Positions 51,285 through 60,379 of a stretch of 64,000 nucleotides of DNA are shown in pieces. A model generated the notes under the pieces. It was not told the DNA's origin. It ran no database searches and saw only the letters and a program-made list of their open reading frames with translations. Made by a program: the position numbers and the translations under genes. Source of the DNA: an uncultured Clostridia bacterium (GTDB lineage: Bacteria; Bacillota; Clostridia; TANB77; CAG-508). The DNA lies in assembly GCA_934130355.1 (NCBI GenBank), contig CAKOXV010000004.1, forward strand, positions 31,606 to 95,605, in the 5' to 3' direction. Position 1 is the first letter of the stretch; every line of letters begins with the position of its first letter.

Positions 51285-53327
51285 TTAAATTTCTATTCTT
51301 GAATCAAATTTTTCTTTAACTAGTTCATTTAATTTTTGATTTTCTTCTTTAGTTAGCAACGGATCTTTTTCAATAATTTTATTTGAAACTTTTTGAACTT
51401 TTTTTAGGATTCCAACATCTTCAAACAAATTTGCAATTTTAAATTCTGGCAATCCATGTTGTTCTGTTCCAAAGAAATCTCCTGATCCCCTTAACTCTAA
51501 ATCTTTTTCCGAAATTATAAATCCATCATTTGTGTCACACATTACTTTCATACGTTGTCTTATTTTTTCGCCATTTCCTTCATATTTCAAAATACAATAT
51601 GATTGATATTCTCCTCTTCCTACTCTTCCACGTAATTGATGTAATTGTGCTAGCCCAAATCTTTCAGCATTTTCAACTACCATTATACTTGCATTTGGAA
51701 CATTTACTCCGACTTCAATAACTGTTGTTGCAAATAAGATTTGTATTTTTCCATCTTTAAAGTTTTGCATAATTTCGTCTTTTTCCTTTGTTTTCATTTT
51801 TCCATGTAAATATGCAACTTTATAATTAGAAAAAGTTTCTTTTTGCTCTTTTTCAGCTAATTCTATAACAGATTTTAATTCCATTTCATCATTTTCTTCT
51901 ACAAGTGAGCAAACGATATAAGCTTGTCTACCATTATCAAGTTCTTTTTTTATAAAATTATTTACTCTTTCTTCCAAATTTTTTCTGACAGCATAAGTTT
52001 CTATTTTCTTTCTGTTTGGTGGTAATTCATCTATAATTGAAATGTCTAAATCTCCATATAATATTAATGCAAGTGTACGGGGTATTGGTGTTGCAGACAT
52101 TGCTATTACATCAGGATTTTTAGCCTTTAACGCTATTGTTTTTCTCTGATTTACTCCAAATCTATGCTGTTCATCTGTTACAATTAATCCCAAATTCTTA
52201 AACACTACGTTTTCTTCTAGAATTGCATGTGTTCCTATTAAAATGTCTATCTCTCCTTGTTGTAGTTTTTCAAGAATTTCAGTTTTTTTCTTTTTTGTCA
52301 CACTTGAAACTAATAGTTCAATACGAATTCCATATTTTTCTAAGATTTCCTTAAAACTCTCTAAATGTTGACTTGCAAGTATTGCTGTAGGTGCCATTAT
52401 TGCTGCTTGATATCCACTTTTGACAGCTTTATATGCTGCAATTATTGCTACTACTGTCTTTCCTGACCCTACATCTCCTTGTAATAGTCTGTTCATGGTT
52501 TTATCACTTTCCATATCATTGTCAATTTCTTCTAAAACTCGTAGTTGTGCTTTTGTTAATTTAAATGGCAATGTATCAATTACATCAGACATTTTTACAT
52601 CTTTATTAAACTGAATTCCATTTCTATTATGTTCATAATTGTTTTTTAATTTCAATAAAGCCAATTGTGTTGTTAACAATTCTTCAAAAACTAGTCTTTC
52701 ACGTGCTTTATTGAAATCTGAAAATTCATGTGGGAAGTGAATTCTTTCTATTGCTTTATTTATATCCCATAATTCATTTTCTTTTATTATATAATCAGGC
52801 AATGTTTCTTCCAATTGTCCTTTTACTTCAAGTAATCCATTTTCTATTATTCTTCTTAATGTGTTTTGCTTTAACTCATAAGTTAATGGATATATTGGAA
52901 TTATTTTTCCTGTATTTTTGCTTTGGTCAATTTCATCATATACGGGTGAATTCATTTCAAATCTAGAACCTTTTACAGAAATTTTCCCAAAAAATCTATA
53001 CATTCTTCCTGGTTGGAATTTATCTCTTAAATATCCTTGATTAAACCATGTTATGTAACAAGTTCCTGTTTGATCTTTTACTACTAATTTGCTTATAGTC
53101 ATTCTTCCTTTATGCATTTCTGAAATTCTTGATGTAGCCATTGCTTCTATCAATACTTCTTCTCCCTCAACACATTCATATAAATTTTTAGGTTTGCTTC
53201 TATCTTCATAATCTCTAGGATAATATGTTATCAAGTCTTTTAGTGTATATATATTTAATTTATTCAATAGTTTGACTCTATTAGGTCCAACTGTTTTTAC
53301 ATATTTTACATCTTTATCTAAATCCAT
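51285..53327 (-). CDS. recG: RecG, ATP-dependent branch-migration helicase
   Basis: It remodels stalled replication forks and Holliday junctions. The 680 residues fit the family. The N-terminal wedge/OB domain includes LKDLITYYPRDYEDR. Helicase motifs follow: GDVGSGKTVVAIIAAYKA (Walker A, about 283), DEQHRFGVNQR (DExH box, about 385), MSATPIPRTLAL, and the C-terminal motif V/VI VGVNVPNASIMVVENAERFG and QLRGRVGRG. It lies within the tsaD-side operon. Intact. Confidence 0.97.
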   Translation of the reverse strand: MDLDKDVKYVKTVGPNRVKLLNKLNIYTLKDLITYYPRDYEDRSKPKNLYECVEGEEVLIEAMATSRISEMHKGRMTISKLVVKDQTGTCYITWFNQGYLRDKFQPGRMYRFFGKISVKGSRFEMNSPVYDEIDQSKNTGKIIPIYPLTYELKQNTLRRIIENGLLEVKGQLEETLPDYIIKENELWDINKAIERIHFPHEFSDFNKARERLVFEELLTTQLALLKLKNNYEHNRNGIQFNKDVKMSDVIDTLPFKLTKAQLRVLEEIDNDMESDKTMNRLLQGDVGSGKTVVAIIAAYKAVKSGYQAAIMAPTAILASQHLESFKEILEKYGIRIELLVSSVTKKKKTEILEKLQQGEIDILIGTHAILEENVVFKNLGLIVTDEQHRFGVNQRKTIALKAKNPDVIAMSATPIPRTLALILYGDLDISIIDELPPNRKKIETYAVRKNLEERVNNFIKKELDNGRQAYIVCSLVEENDEMELKSVIELAEKEQKETFSNYKVAYLHGKMKTKEKDEIMQNFKDGKIQILFATTVIEVGVNVPNASIMVVENAERFGLAQLHQLRGRVGRGEYQSYCILKYEGNGEKIRQRMKVMCDTNDGFIISEKDLELRGSGDFFGTEQHGLPEFKIANLFEDVGILKKVQKVSNKIIEKDPLLTKEENQKLNELVKEKFDSRIEI

Positions 53328-53354
53328 ATAAACCTCATTGGTAATTTAATATTT

Positions 53355-54059
53355 TTATATTTCTAACAACTTGAAATCTAATCCATCTGCACTAACTAGT
53401 TTAAATTCAATTCCTTCAATATTTCCTTCTATTGCTTCTGAAATTGATGCACCATGTAAATGTGCATAATAACATCTTTTTATTTTATACTTTTTCATTA
53501 ATTCAACAAATTTCATTTCTTCTTCTGAATCTATTCTGGCTTTAGTAATTGGTGGATAGTGCATAAATACAATAATTTCTTTATTGTCATCATATTTTTT
53601 CATTCCATCTTGCAAAGAAATTTCTAATCTTATGAGTTCTCTATTTATAAGTTTTTTGTCTAGTTCTTCATTAGTCAGACTCCACCCTCTAGTACCACAA
53701 ATAATTTTGTTTTCGAACTCATAACTACTATTGTATAAAAAATCAATATTTTTATATTCATTTTCTTGTAAGAATTTTTTCATTGCTGTAACAGTTGTCC
53801 ACCAATAATCATGATTTCCCTTTAACAACAACTTTTTTCCTGGCAAATTTGTTAAATATTCAAAGTCTAATTTTGTATCATTTAAATAAGTTTCCCATGA
53901 AAAATCCCCTGGTAAAATTATCAAATCCTCTTCTTTTACTTTTTTTAACCAATCATTTTTTATTTTTTCTTCATGCTTTGTCCAGTTTTCTCCAAATATA
54001 TCCATTGGTTTTGGTGAATTAAAAGATAAATGTAAGTCACCTATTGTAAATATTGCCAT
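53355..54059 (-). CDS. Calcineurin-like metallophosphoesterase
   Basis: The 234-residue cytosolic phosphoesterase has the standard motifs in order: GDLHLSF (about 6), LPGDFSW (about 49), LKGNHDYWW (about 79), FMHYPP (about 166) and YAHLHGAS (about 198). All metal ligands are present. It is a widespread Bacillota protein of unknown substrate. It lies between tsaD (30 bp) and recG (27 bp) in one operon. Confidence 0.93.
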   Translation of the reverse strand: MAIFTIGDLHLSFNSPKPMDIFGENWTKHEEKIKNDWLKKVKEEDLIILPGDFSWETYLNDTKLDFEYLTNLPGKKLLLKGNHDYWWTTVTAMKKFLQENEYKNIDFLYNSSYEFENKIICGTRGWSLTNEELDKKLINRELIRLEISLQDGMKKYDDNKEIIVFMHYPPITKARIDSEEEMKFVELMKKYKIKRCYYAHLHGASISEAIEGNIEGIEFKLVSADGLDFKLLEI

Positions 54060-54089
54060 ATTTTATTTTCCCTTCTATATTCTACTTTT

Positions 54090-55076
54090 TTATATTTTTA
54101 AATTTGGTACGGCATTAAGTGTATTTTCTGATAAATCTCCATTTAAATATCTATAATATCCTGCTGCTCCTATCATTGCAGCATTATCTCCACACAACTT
54201 TAAATCTGGCTTATATATTTGTATTCCTTTTGCCTCTAGTTTTTCAAACTCATTTCTTATATGTGTATTAGCAGATACTCCTCCTGCTAACACTACTTTT
54301 TTTATTCCTGTTATTTTAATAGCTTTTTCTATATTTTCTATTAAAACTTCTGTTACAGCTTTTTCAAAACTCATACATAAATCAGCCTTGTTTATATCTG
54401 GTTGTTTATGGTTTAGATTTATTACAGCTGTTTTTATTCCACTAAAGCTAAAATCTAAATTTTCAAAATGTGTTTTAGGTAAATCATAAACAGGATTTCC
54501 TTCTTGTGCTAATTTGTCCACTTTAGGTCCTCCTGGATATCCTAATCCTACAACTCTTGCGACTTTGTCAAAAGCTTCTCCTATTGCGTCATCTCTTGTC
54601 TTACCTAATACTTCCATATCACAATAGTCTTTTACAAACACTATTTGTGTGTTTCCACCTGATGTAAGCATACATAAAAATGGTGGTTTTAAATCTTTGT
54701 GAGTTATGTAATTTGCTGCAATATGTCCTTCCAAGTGATTCACTCCAACAAGTGGTTTGTTTAGTGAAAATGCTAATCCTCTTGCATAAGATAAGCCTAC
54801 TAACAAAGCTCCAACTAATCCTGGCCCATAAGTAGGGGCTATTACATCTATATCTTTAAATTCAACATTTGCATCTTTTAATGCTTGTTTAGCAACTCTT
54901 GAAATTGCTTCTATATGATTTCTTGACGCAATTTCTGGCACTACTCCTCCATATTGTTCATGTATTTTTATTTGTGTATCTATTACATTTGACAAAACCT
55001 CTCTACCGTTTTTTACAACGGCAACAGAGGTTTCATCACAACTTGATTCTATTCCTAATACAATTATATCCTTCAT
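54090..55076 (-). CDS. tsaD: TsaD, tRNA N6-threonylcarbamoyladenosine synthesis protein
   Basis: It transfers the threonylcarbamoyl group to A37 of ANN-decoding tRNAs with TsaB/TsaE. The 328 residues carry the ASKHA fold signatures: [14 protein letters not shown] at the N-terminus, the metal site [10 protein letters not shown] (about 113), [27 protein letters not shown] (about 155), [14 protein letters not shown] and [16 protein letters not shown] with the second metal Asp. Complete. It is co-transcribed with the site-2 protease gene 12 bp upstream. Confidence 0.97.
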   Translation of the reverse strand: MKDIIVLGIESSCDETSVAVVKNGREVLSNVIDTQIKIHEQYGGVVPEIASRNHIEAISRVAKQALKDANVEFKDIDVIAPTYGPGLVGALLVGLSYARGLAFSLNKPLVGVNHLEGHIAANYITHKDLKPPFLCMLTSGGNTQIVFVKDYCDMEVLGKTRDDAIGEAFDKVARVVGLGYPGGPKVDKLAQEGNPVYDLPKTHFENLDFSFSGIKTAVINLNHKQPDINKADLCMSFEKAVTEVLIENIEKAIKITGIKKVVLAGGVSANTHIRNEFEKLEAKGIQIYKPDLKLCGDNAAMIGAAGYYRYLNGDLSENTLNAVPNLKI

Positions 55077-55088
55077 CTTTTTTTCCTT

Positions 55089-55823
55089 TTATAAATTAAA
55101 TATTCCCATTGCTAATTTTAATATCCATAAAGTCATCTTTTCAATTATTGGTGATATTAATGTTCCTGCAATTCCTGTTATCCATATAACTAGAAATATA
55201 ATATAAAAAATATTTTCATTTTCAATAAACCAATTTTTTGCATTATGTGGTAATATTGGTAGAAATATTTTTGAACCATCTAATGGTGGTAATGGAATCA
55301 TATTAAATACTCCTAATCCTATATTCATTGTTACAACACTTGCTATTATTGATATAATAATTTGTCCTACATTACTTGTGTAAAATGCTACTGTACCAAA
55401 TTTAAATATTGCACAATATATTAGTGTGAATATTATTGCTGTAATAAAGTTCATTAATGGTCCTGCAAATGATACTATTGCATCAGCTTTTTCTACACTT
55501 ATATTTCTGTTATAATTTCTTGGATCTACTTGAACTGGTTTTCCCCATCCAATATGAGCAAATAATAACATTGCTATTCCTAATGGGTCTATATGATCAA
55601 ATGGGTTTAAACTTAATCTTCCTTGTCTTAATGGTGTATCATCACCCAATTTGTAAGCTGCTAGGGCGTGTCCAAATTCATGTACTGTTATTGCTAATAA
55701 AACTGCTGGAATTGATAATAATAAGCCAAATATTCCTTCTAACCCATAGTTCATTAATGATATCACTACTAAAATTCCTACAAGTATATATAATGTTTTT
55801 TTGTCAAAACTAAATCCAAACAT
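55089..55823 (-). CDS. Site-2 protease family (M50) membrane peptidase
   Basis: The 244-residue integral membrane metallopeptidase of the S2P/SpoIVFB-like M50B type has zinc motif HEFGHALAAYK (about residue 47) in a membrane helix and GVFNMIPLPPLDGSK with the third ligand Asp near 180. It lacks PDZ and CBS domains, as in the short Bacillota group. It heads the operon M50 peptidase-tsaD-phosphoesterase-recG. GGAG precedes the ATG. Confidence 0.93.
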   Translation of the reverse strand: MFGFSFDKKTLYILVGILVVISLMNYGLEGIFGLLLSIPAVLLAITVHEFGHALAAYKLGDDTPLRQGRLSLNPFDHIDPLGIAMLLFAHIGWGKPVQVDPRNYNRNISVEKADAIVSFAGPLMNFITAIIFTLIYCAIFKFGTVAFYTSNVGQIIISIIASVVTMNIGLGVFNMIPLPPLDGSKIFLPILPHNAKNWFIENENIFYIIFLVIWITGIAGTLISPIIEKMTLWILKLAMGIFNL

Positions 55824-55850
55824 AAATATTCTCCTATCTTTTTCTTATAT

Positions 55851-55879
55851 AATATATCATATCTTTTTAAAATAATCAA
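55851..55879 (-). promoter_or_regulatory. Promoter of M50/tsaD/recG operon
   Basis: Minus-strand TTGATT (55874-55879), 17 bp, TATATT (55851-55856), about 28 bp before the first ATG. Confidence 0.7.
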
Positions 55880-55927
55880 TTGTTTTGATTGATGTTCTGG
55901 AAAAAACGCATACATATTTTCATAACA

Positions 55928-55963
55928 AAAAATCAGCATTTGTAAAAACAAATGCTGATTTTT
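55928..55963 (-). terminator. Terminator of surface-protein operon
   Basis: A perfect hairpin, AAAAATCAGCATTTGT with ACAAATGCTGATTTTT and a 4-nt loop, followed on the minus strand by TTTTTTG, right after the stop at 55967. Confidence 0.9.
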
Positions 55964-55966
55964 AAT

Positions 55967-58900
55967 TTAATTATTTAGAATTTTTCTCTTTATAATTACT
56001 ATTCCTATAGCTATTAGTATTAATCCACTTAATATTGTTATACTATATATTATCTCATAATTTATTCCTCCAGTTGGAGGTGTAATTACAATTTTTGCAA
56101 CATCATCATCTTTTTCATGTTTTCCTGGCAGATTTTTACTTACATCATCACTAACAAATCTCTTAGTTTGACTTGGAACATAGTTACCTGGCTTTGATCG
56201 TCTTGTTTCTGGTGTTCCGTCATCTTTCTTTCCTTCCATTGTTCTTGCTGTTTTTGCATTTATTCGTAGTATTTCAATATGATTTTCATATATGTTTTCT
56301 TCTGAGTCCGTTAATAATTTACTTGCTGTGGCATATATTGTTTCAGATGTATCTCCTGGTTCTAATTCACTAAATTTTGTTGTTAAATATGCATTGTATT
56401 TGCCATTTTTTATAATTTCAATAGTTTCTTTATTAATAAGCTCATTCCATTTAAATCCTGAACTTGTATTTTTAGGATTTATTTTTAACCAATCTCCTTC
56501 ATTTTCCCAACTATATTTAATATCTGTATCAACATAATCTGCAAGATATACTGAACTTTTTATTATTGAACCTTTGTCAATTTCATTTGTTCCAAAATTA
56601 TAAAATTCTGTTTTATATTTTCCATTTATATCTTTTTCTTGATAATCTATGTCTTTCTCACTATTGTTAACAACATTTATTGCATATTTTATCTCAAGTT
56701 GAGCTCCTTGCATCAATTCTGCATCAATTTCTATTAACATTTGTTTTTCTAATGCTTGTAATGCTTCTCTTCCATTAGTTATTTTTTGTTTATAACCAAT
56801 TGCTTTAACATAATTTAAGTGATTTTCTACTGGATTTCCTTCTATTAGTTCTTGACCATTTGCTAATGTTATTTTTATATAATTTATAGTTTTTTGTACA
56901 TATATATCTTCTCTTGCTCTCTCAACAATACCAAAATCAAATACATTTAATTCATTTCCAAATGCTACCTTGCCATTTTCATCTAATACTTTTGATGTTT
57001 TTTGTGTATTTGAATCAAATTCTACTTGCATTTCAAATGGTTTACTATATGCCGTCATATAAATGCCATCATCAAAATTACTATATTGTAAATCTTTAAT
57101 TTTAATTCTTTCTTCTATGTTATCTACTGCAATTGAATATCCTTTGTCTATTTTTAAATGCCATTGGTCATCTTCACTTATATTCTTAAATAAATTATAT
57201 AATTCTGTATTTTTATTTATAATTGTAGATTTATAATCTCTTCCGCTTATAGCAATATCACTTATTGTTGAAGAGATTGTTCCATCTATTTCTGTACCAT
57301 ATATAAATTTAATTAAATATGTATCTGTTACAACACTATATCCATCTTCATTATTTCCAAAAGAATAGTATCCTACATTGTTTGAATATGTTACTGCTGG
57401 TTTTGTACTTCCGTCCTTATTATATAAATTTGCAAGTACAGTACTTCCATCATTGTTAACTTTATAAAGTTCTACCTTAACATTTTTTACCGTTTTTTCT
57501 GAATCAGATTTTTTACCATCGCCTAATCTAAATCCATCTACTAATTCTCCATTGTCTTCCCATAATGTTCCTGATAATGTTTTGACATCATCTTGGCATA
57601 ATACAAATGTTGGTGCTATGTCTGTATCATTTTCTTTTTGGGTAGCTTCTAGTCTGCCATCTCCATTAATAAATATTCCTGCATTTCCTGGATGTGATTT
57701 ATAATCATACCCTGCATATGGGTTCCCAGTTCTTTTTCCAGTTTCCTGTTCTGCATATAATGTTTCTGTTCCATACTTTGTTGTGTATGCTGTTATTTCT
57801 GATGCATTATTTAAAGGTGGTGTGTTGTCATCAAATAATTCAGGCAATTTTGTTTGATCTATTTTATATCTTATGAATATCTTATTTGCTGATTCTTCTA
57901 AACCATTTACTTCCATTCCTAAATTACTTAATGTAATCTCATTATATTTTTCATGATTAATAGAGTTTGTACTTGTATTTAAAGGTATTCCACTTATTAA
58001 TCCATTTGTTGTATTTATTGTTCCATATGTAATATCACTAATTACATATTTTGAGTCATAATAGTTTGTTATACTATCTACAATTGTTGTTAATGTATTT
58101 GATAAATTTGCTATTGATATTTGATATGTTACATATACTTCCATTGCATTTTTATTTACTGTTTTTAAATATGCTATATCTGCTGGATTTACTGGTCTTC
58201 TATATGTATATGTATCTTTATTTTGGAATTTTGTTTTTAGTCCACCTTCAGCTTCAAGTTTATCATTTCTTACTCCATATACATATGTGTATTTTTGTTT
58301 GTTCATTTCAACTTCAACTTTACTTATGTCTGTAAATAATGCTACATCTGGTTGCTCTCGTAAAAATAATCCTAAGTTTACATTTTGTATTTTCTCTACT
58401 GTTACATCAAATGTTCTTAATATATGTCCACTTCCTTGGCAGTTTGGACATGTATGGTTTCCTGTTATTACCTTCCAATTTTGTTCTGACTCTGTTCTTA
58501 CATATTTTCCATTTCCATAGCAATATTTTATTGTTGCTGTTTCTGTTCTTGAACCTGCATTTCCTGCTATTGCTTTATAGTTATTAAATGATGTTATAAC
58601 GTTCTTTGTTGATGCTGTTATTTTTCTTTCATCATAACTTACTTCTGATAATGTTTTTGTTCCAGATGTTATCATTGTAAATGTTCCATCTATTGCACTT
58701 CTTCTTGTTTCGTCTTCTATTCCTCTTGATTTATCTGCTCCTGTATTTGATGTTGCTACTGTTGTATATTTTAATCCATCATATTCAAATTCTATATATG
58801 CTGTATTTAGTTTAGTTTTTACTGTTTCTGCATTTTCATATAATTTATATACTTTTTGACTATTATCATAATTTACTTTTATTGTATAGCTTCCATCTGC

Positions 58901-60376
58901 TCTTGTTGTTGTATATGATGTTGCATCAAATTGGTATCCTTTTGAATCTTTTAATACTACTTTTATTCCTTCTATTCCTGATTCATCACTATCTAATGTT
59001 CCATTTATTACATTTGCTTTTACATCAGGTTTATCTAGCCATACTTTTCCTTCTATTTCTATATACCCATCATATTTAGGTTCATATTTATTGTTCAATG
59101 TTATTATTATATTTCCATTTTCGTCCACAGTTTTATTATTCGCTATTAATGCATATTTATTATCTATACTAGATTCAGATATTCCATAAACAATTTCATT
59201 TCCATATGCATCATATTTATCTAAATTACTAAATTCTGCTCTCCAACCGTTTTCTGCATTTAATGTTTTAGTTATTGTAGGATTTCCATTTACATATAGT
59301 GTTATATTTAATGAAGATGGCCTGGTTTCAGCAATGTTATCTTTATCATCCCATTTTTTTACTACGTTTACTTGAGTTTTTAATGTATTTACAATTTTAA
59401 AACTATAATTGTTTCCATTCTGGATTATTTCACTCCTATATCCTTCAGGAGGGTTCACTTCTTGGACTGTATAAGTAACATCTTCTTTTAATTCTGTAAA
59501 TGTTCCTTTCCATCCATTATTTTGATTTAATGTTATACGTTTTCCTATGTCAGCATCATTTTCTAATAATTTTACTTCTATTTCTGGTCTTGTATTATAT
59601 TTGTTATCTCCATCATTCCATTGTTTTTCTACTGTCACATCAACTGATTTTTTTGTTGTTTCTCCTCTTTCTACTAGTAATACATTTTGACGACCATAGG
59701 CACGATAAATGTAAATTTTAGCTTTGTATTTGTACGTTTTAGCTATTTCTTTATATTTAGCTTTCATAACTTCTAAAAAAGCTCTAACTTCAACCTCACT
59801 ATTACTATTTAAGCCAAATTTTGTTCGCAAAGTTTCTCTGTCATCCCAATTTGGAAATGGATTTTTCCAATATTCAACTGGATCAATAAAATTATAAATA
59901 CTGTTCCATTCTGCCAAATAGCTCCATAAGGCATATTGAGATTGATAACCATATCCCCAAACATAATCATTATCTTCTCTCCAATCCCAAGTATTACCAC
60001 TCTTTATTAATTGCTTTTTTTCACATAATATTGCCCCAAGTACATTATTTTCTTCTCTTGAATCTGTTTTTAAATCTGTTCCGTCTTTCCAAGTTATTGT
60101 ATTTCCATCTAGTGTTATCACAAATGGAGGATCCCATTTATAAGCATTTTCATTCATGTATTCACCATGTTCTATACAATACAAATTGTTATATCGAATT
60201 AAATCGTTAATACAAAATGCATACTTATTTGTATTTTTATTATAGTCTAATGAGTCATGTTTTGCTGCATCGTCTCTTGCAGCACTTGATTTTTGACTTA
60301 GTAAAAAGATTAAAATAATTGTCACAATAGATATTATACATATAGATATAGTAGTTTTTACTATTTTTTTTCTCAT
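55967..60376 (-). CDS. Giant wall-anchored adhesin with thioester-like and Cna-B domains
   Basis: This 1469-residue surface protein has a signal segment (about 8-32). An N-terminal domain of about 200 residues resembles a thioester adhesin domain, with LYCIEHG and SQYALWSYLAEW as candidate Cys-Gln pair. Cna-B-type repeats follow (VTVEKQWNDGDNKYNTRPEI, VNVVKKWDDKDNIAETRPSS), then SdrD_B-like domains (GKVWLDKP, SGTLWEDNGELVDGFRLGDG). The middle has an odd DnaJ-like CPNCQGSGH. The C-terminus reads TPPTGG, a membrane helix and KRKILNN, fitting a sortase signal of LPxTG-variant type. It starts 3 nt after the upstream surface-protein stop. Confidence 0.85.
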   Translation of the reverse strand: MRKKIVKTTISICIISIVTIILIFLLSQKSSAARDDAAKHDSLDYNKNTNKYAFCINDLIRYNNLYCIEHGEYMNENAYKWDPPFVITLDGNTITWKDGTDLKTDSREENNVLGAILCEKKQLIKSGNTWDWREDNDYVWGYGYQSQYALWSYLAEWNSIYNFIDPVEYWKNPFPNWDDRETLRTKFGLNSNSEVEVRAFLEVMKAKYKEIAKTYKYKAKIYIYRAYGRQNVLLVERGETTKKSVDVTVEKQWNDGDNKYNTRPEIEVKLLENDADIGKRITLNQNNGWKGTFTELKEDVTYTVQEVNPPEGYRSEIIQNGNNYSFKIVNTLKTQVNVVKKWDDKDNIAETRPSSLNITLYVNGNPTITKTLNAENGWRAEFSNLDKYDAYGNEIVYGISESSIDNKYALIANNKTVDENGNIIITLNNKYEPKYDGYIEIEGKVWLDKPDVKANVINGTLDSDESGIEGIKVVLKDSKGYQFDATSYTTTRADGSYTIKVNYDNSQKVYKLYENAETVKTKLNTAYIEFEYDGLKYTTVATSNTGADKSRGIEDETRRSAIDGTFTMITSGTKTLSEVSYDERKITASTKNVITSFNNYKAIAGNAGSRTETATIKYCYGNGKYVRTESEQNWKVITGNHTCPNCQGSGHILRTFDVTVEKIQNVNLGLFLREQPDVALFTDISKVEVEMNKQKYTYVYGVRNDKLEAEGGLKTKFQNKDTYTYRRPVNPADIAYLKTVNKNAMEVYVTYQISIANLSNTLTTIVDSITNYYDSKYVISDITYGTINTTNGLISGIPLNTSTNSINHEKYNEITLSNLGMEVNGLEESANKIFIRYKIDQTKLPELFDDNTPPLNNASEITAYTTKYGTETLYAEQETGKRTGNPYAGYDYKSHPGNAGIFINGDGRLEATQKENDTDIAPTFVLCQDDVKTLSGTLWEDNGELVDGFRLGDGKKSDSEKTVKNVKVELYKVNNDGSTVLANLYNKDGSTKPAVTYSNNVGYYSFGNNEDGYSVVTDTYLIKFIYGTEIDGTISSTISDIAISGRDYKSTIINKNTELYNLFKNISEDDQWHLKIDKGYSIAVDNIEERIKIKDLQYSNFDDGIYMTAYSKPFEMQVEFDSNTQKTSKVLDENGKVAFGNELNVFDFGIVERAREDIYVQKTINYIKITLANGQELIEGNPVENHLNYVKAIGYKQKITNGREALQALEKQMLIEIDAELMQGAQLEIKYAINVVNNSEKDIDYQEKDINGKYKTEFYNFGTNEIDKGSIIKSSVYLADYVDTDIKYSWENEGDWLKINPKNTSSGFKWNELINKETIEIIKNGKYNAYLTTKFSELEPGDTSETIYATASKLLTDSEENIYENHIEILRINAKTARTMEGKKDDGTPETRRSKPGNYVPSQTKRFVSDDVSKNLPGKHEKDDDVAKIVITPPTGGINYEIIYSITILSGLILIAIGIVIIKRKILNN

Positions 60377-60379
60377 CTT

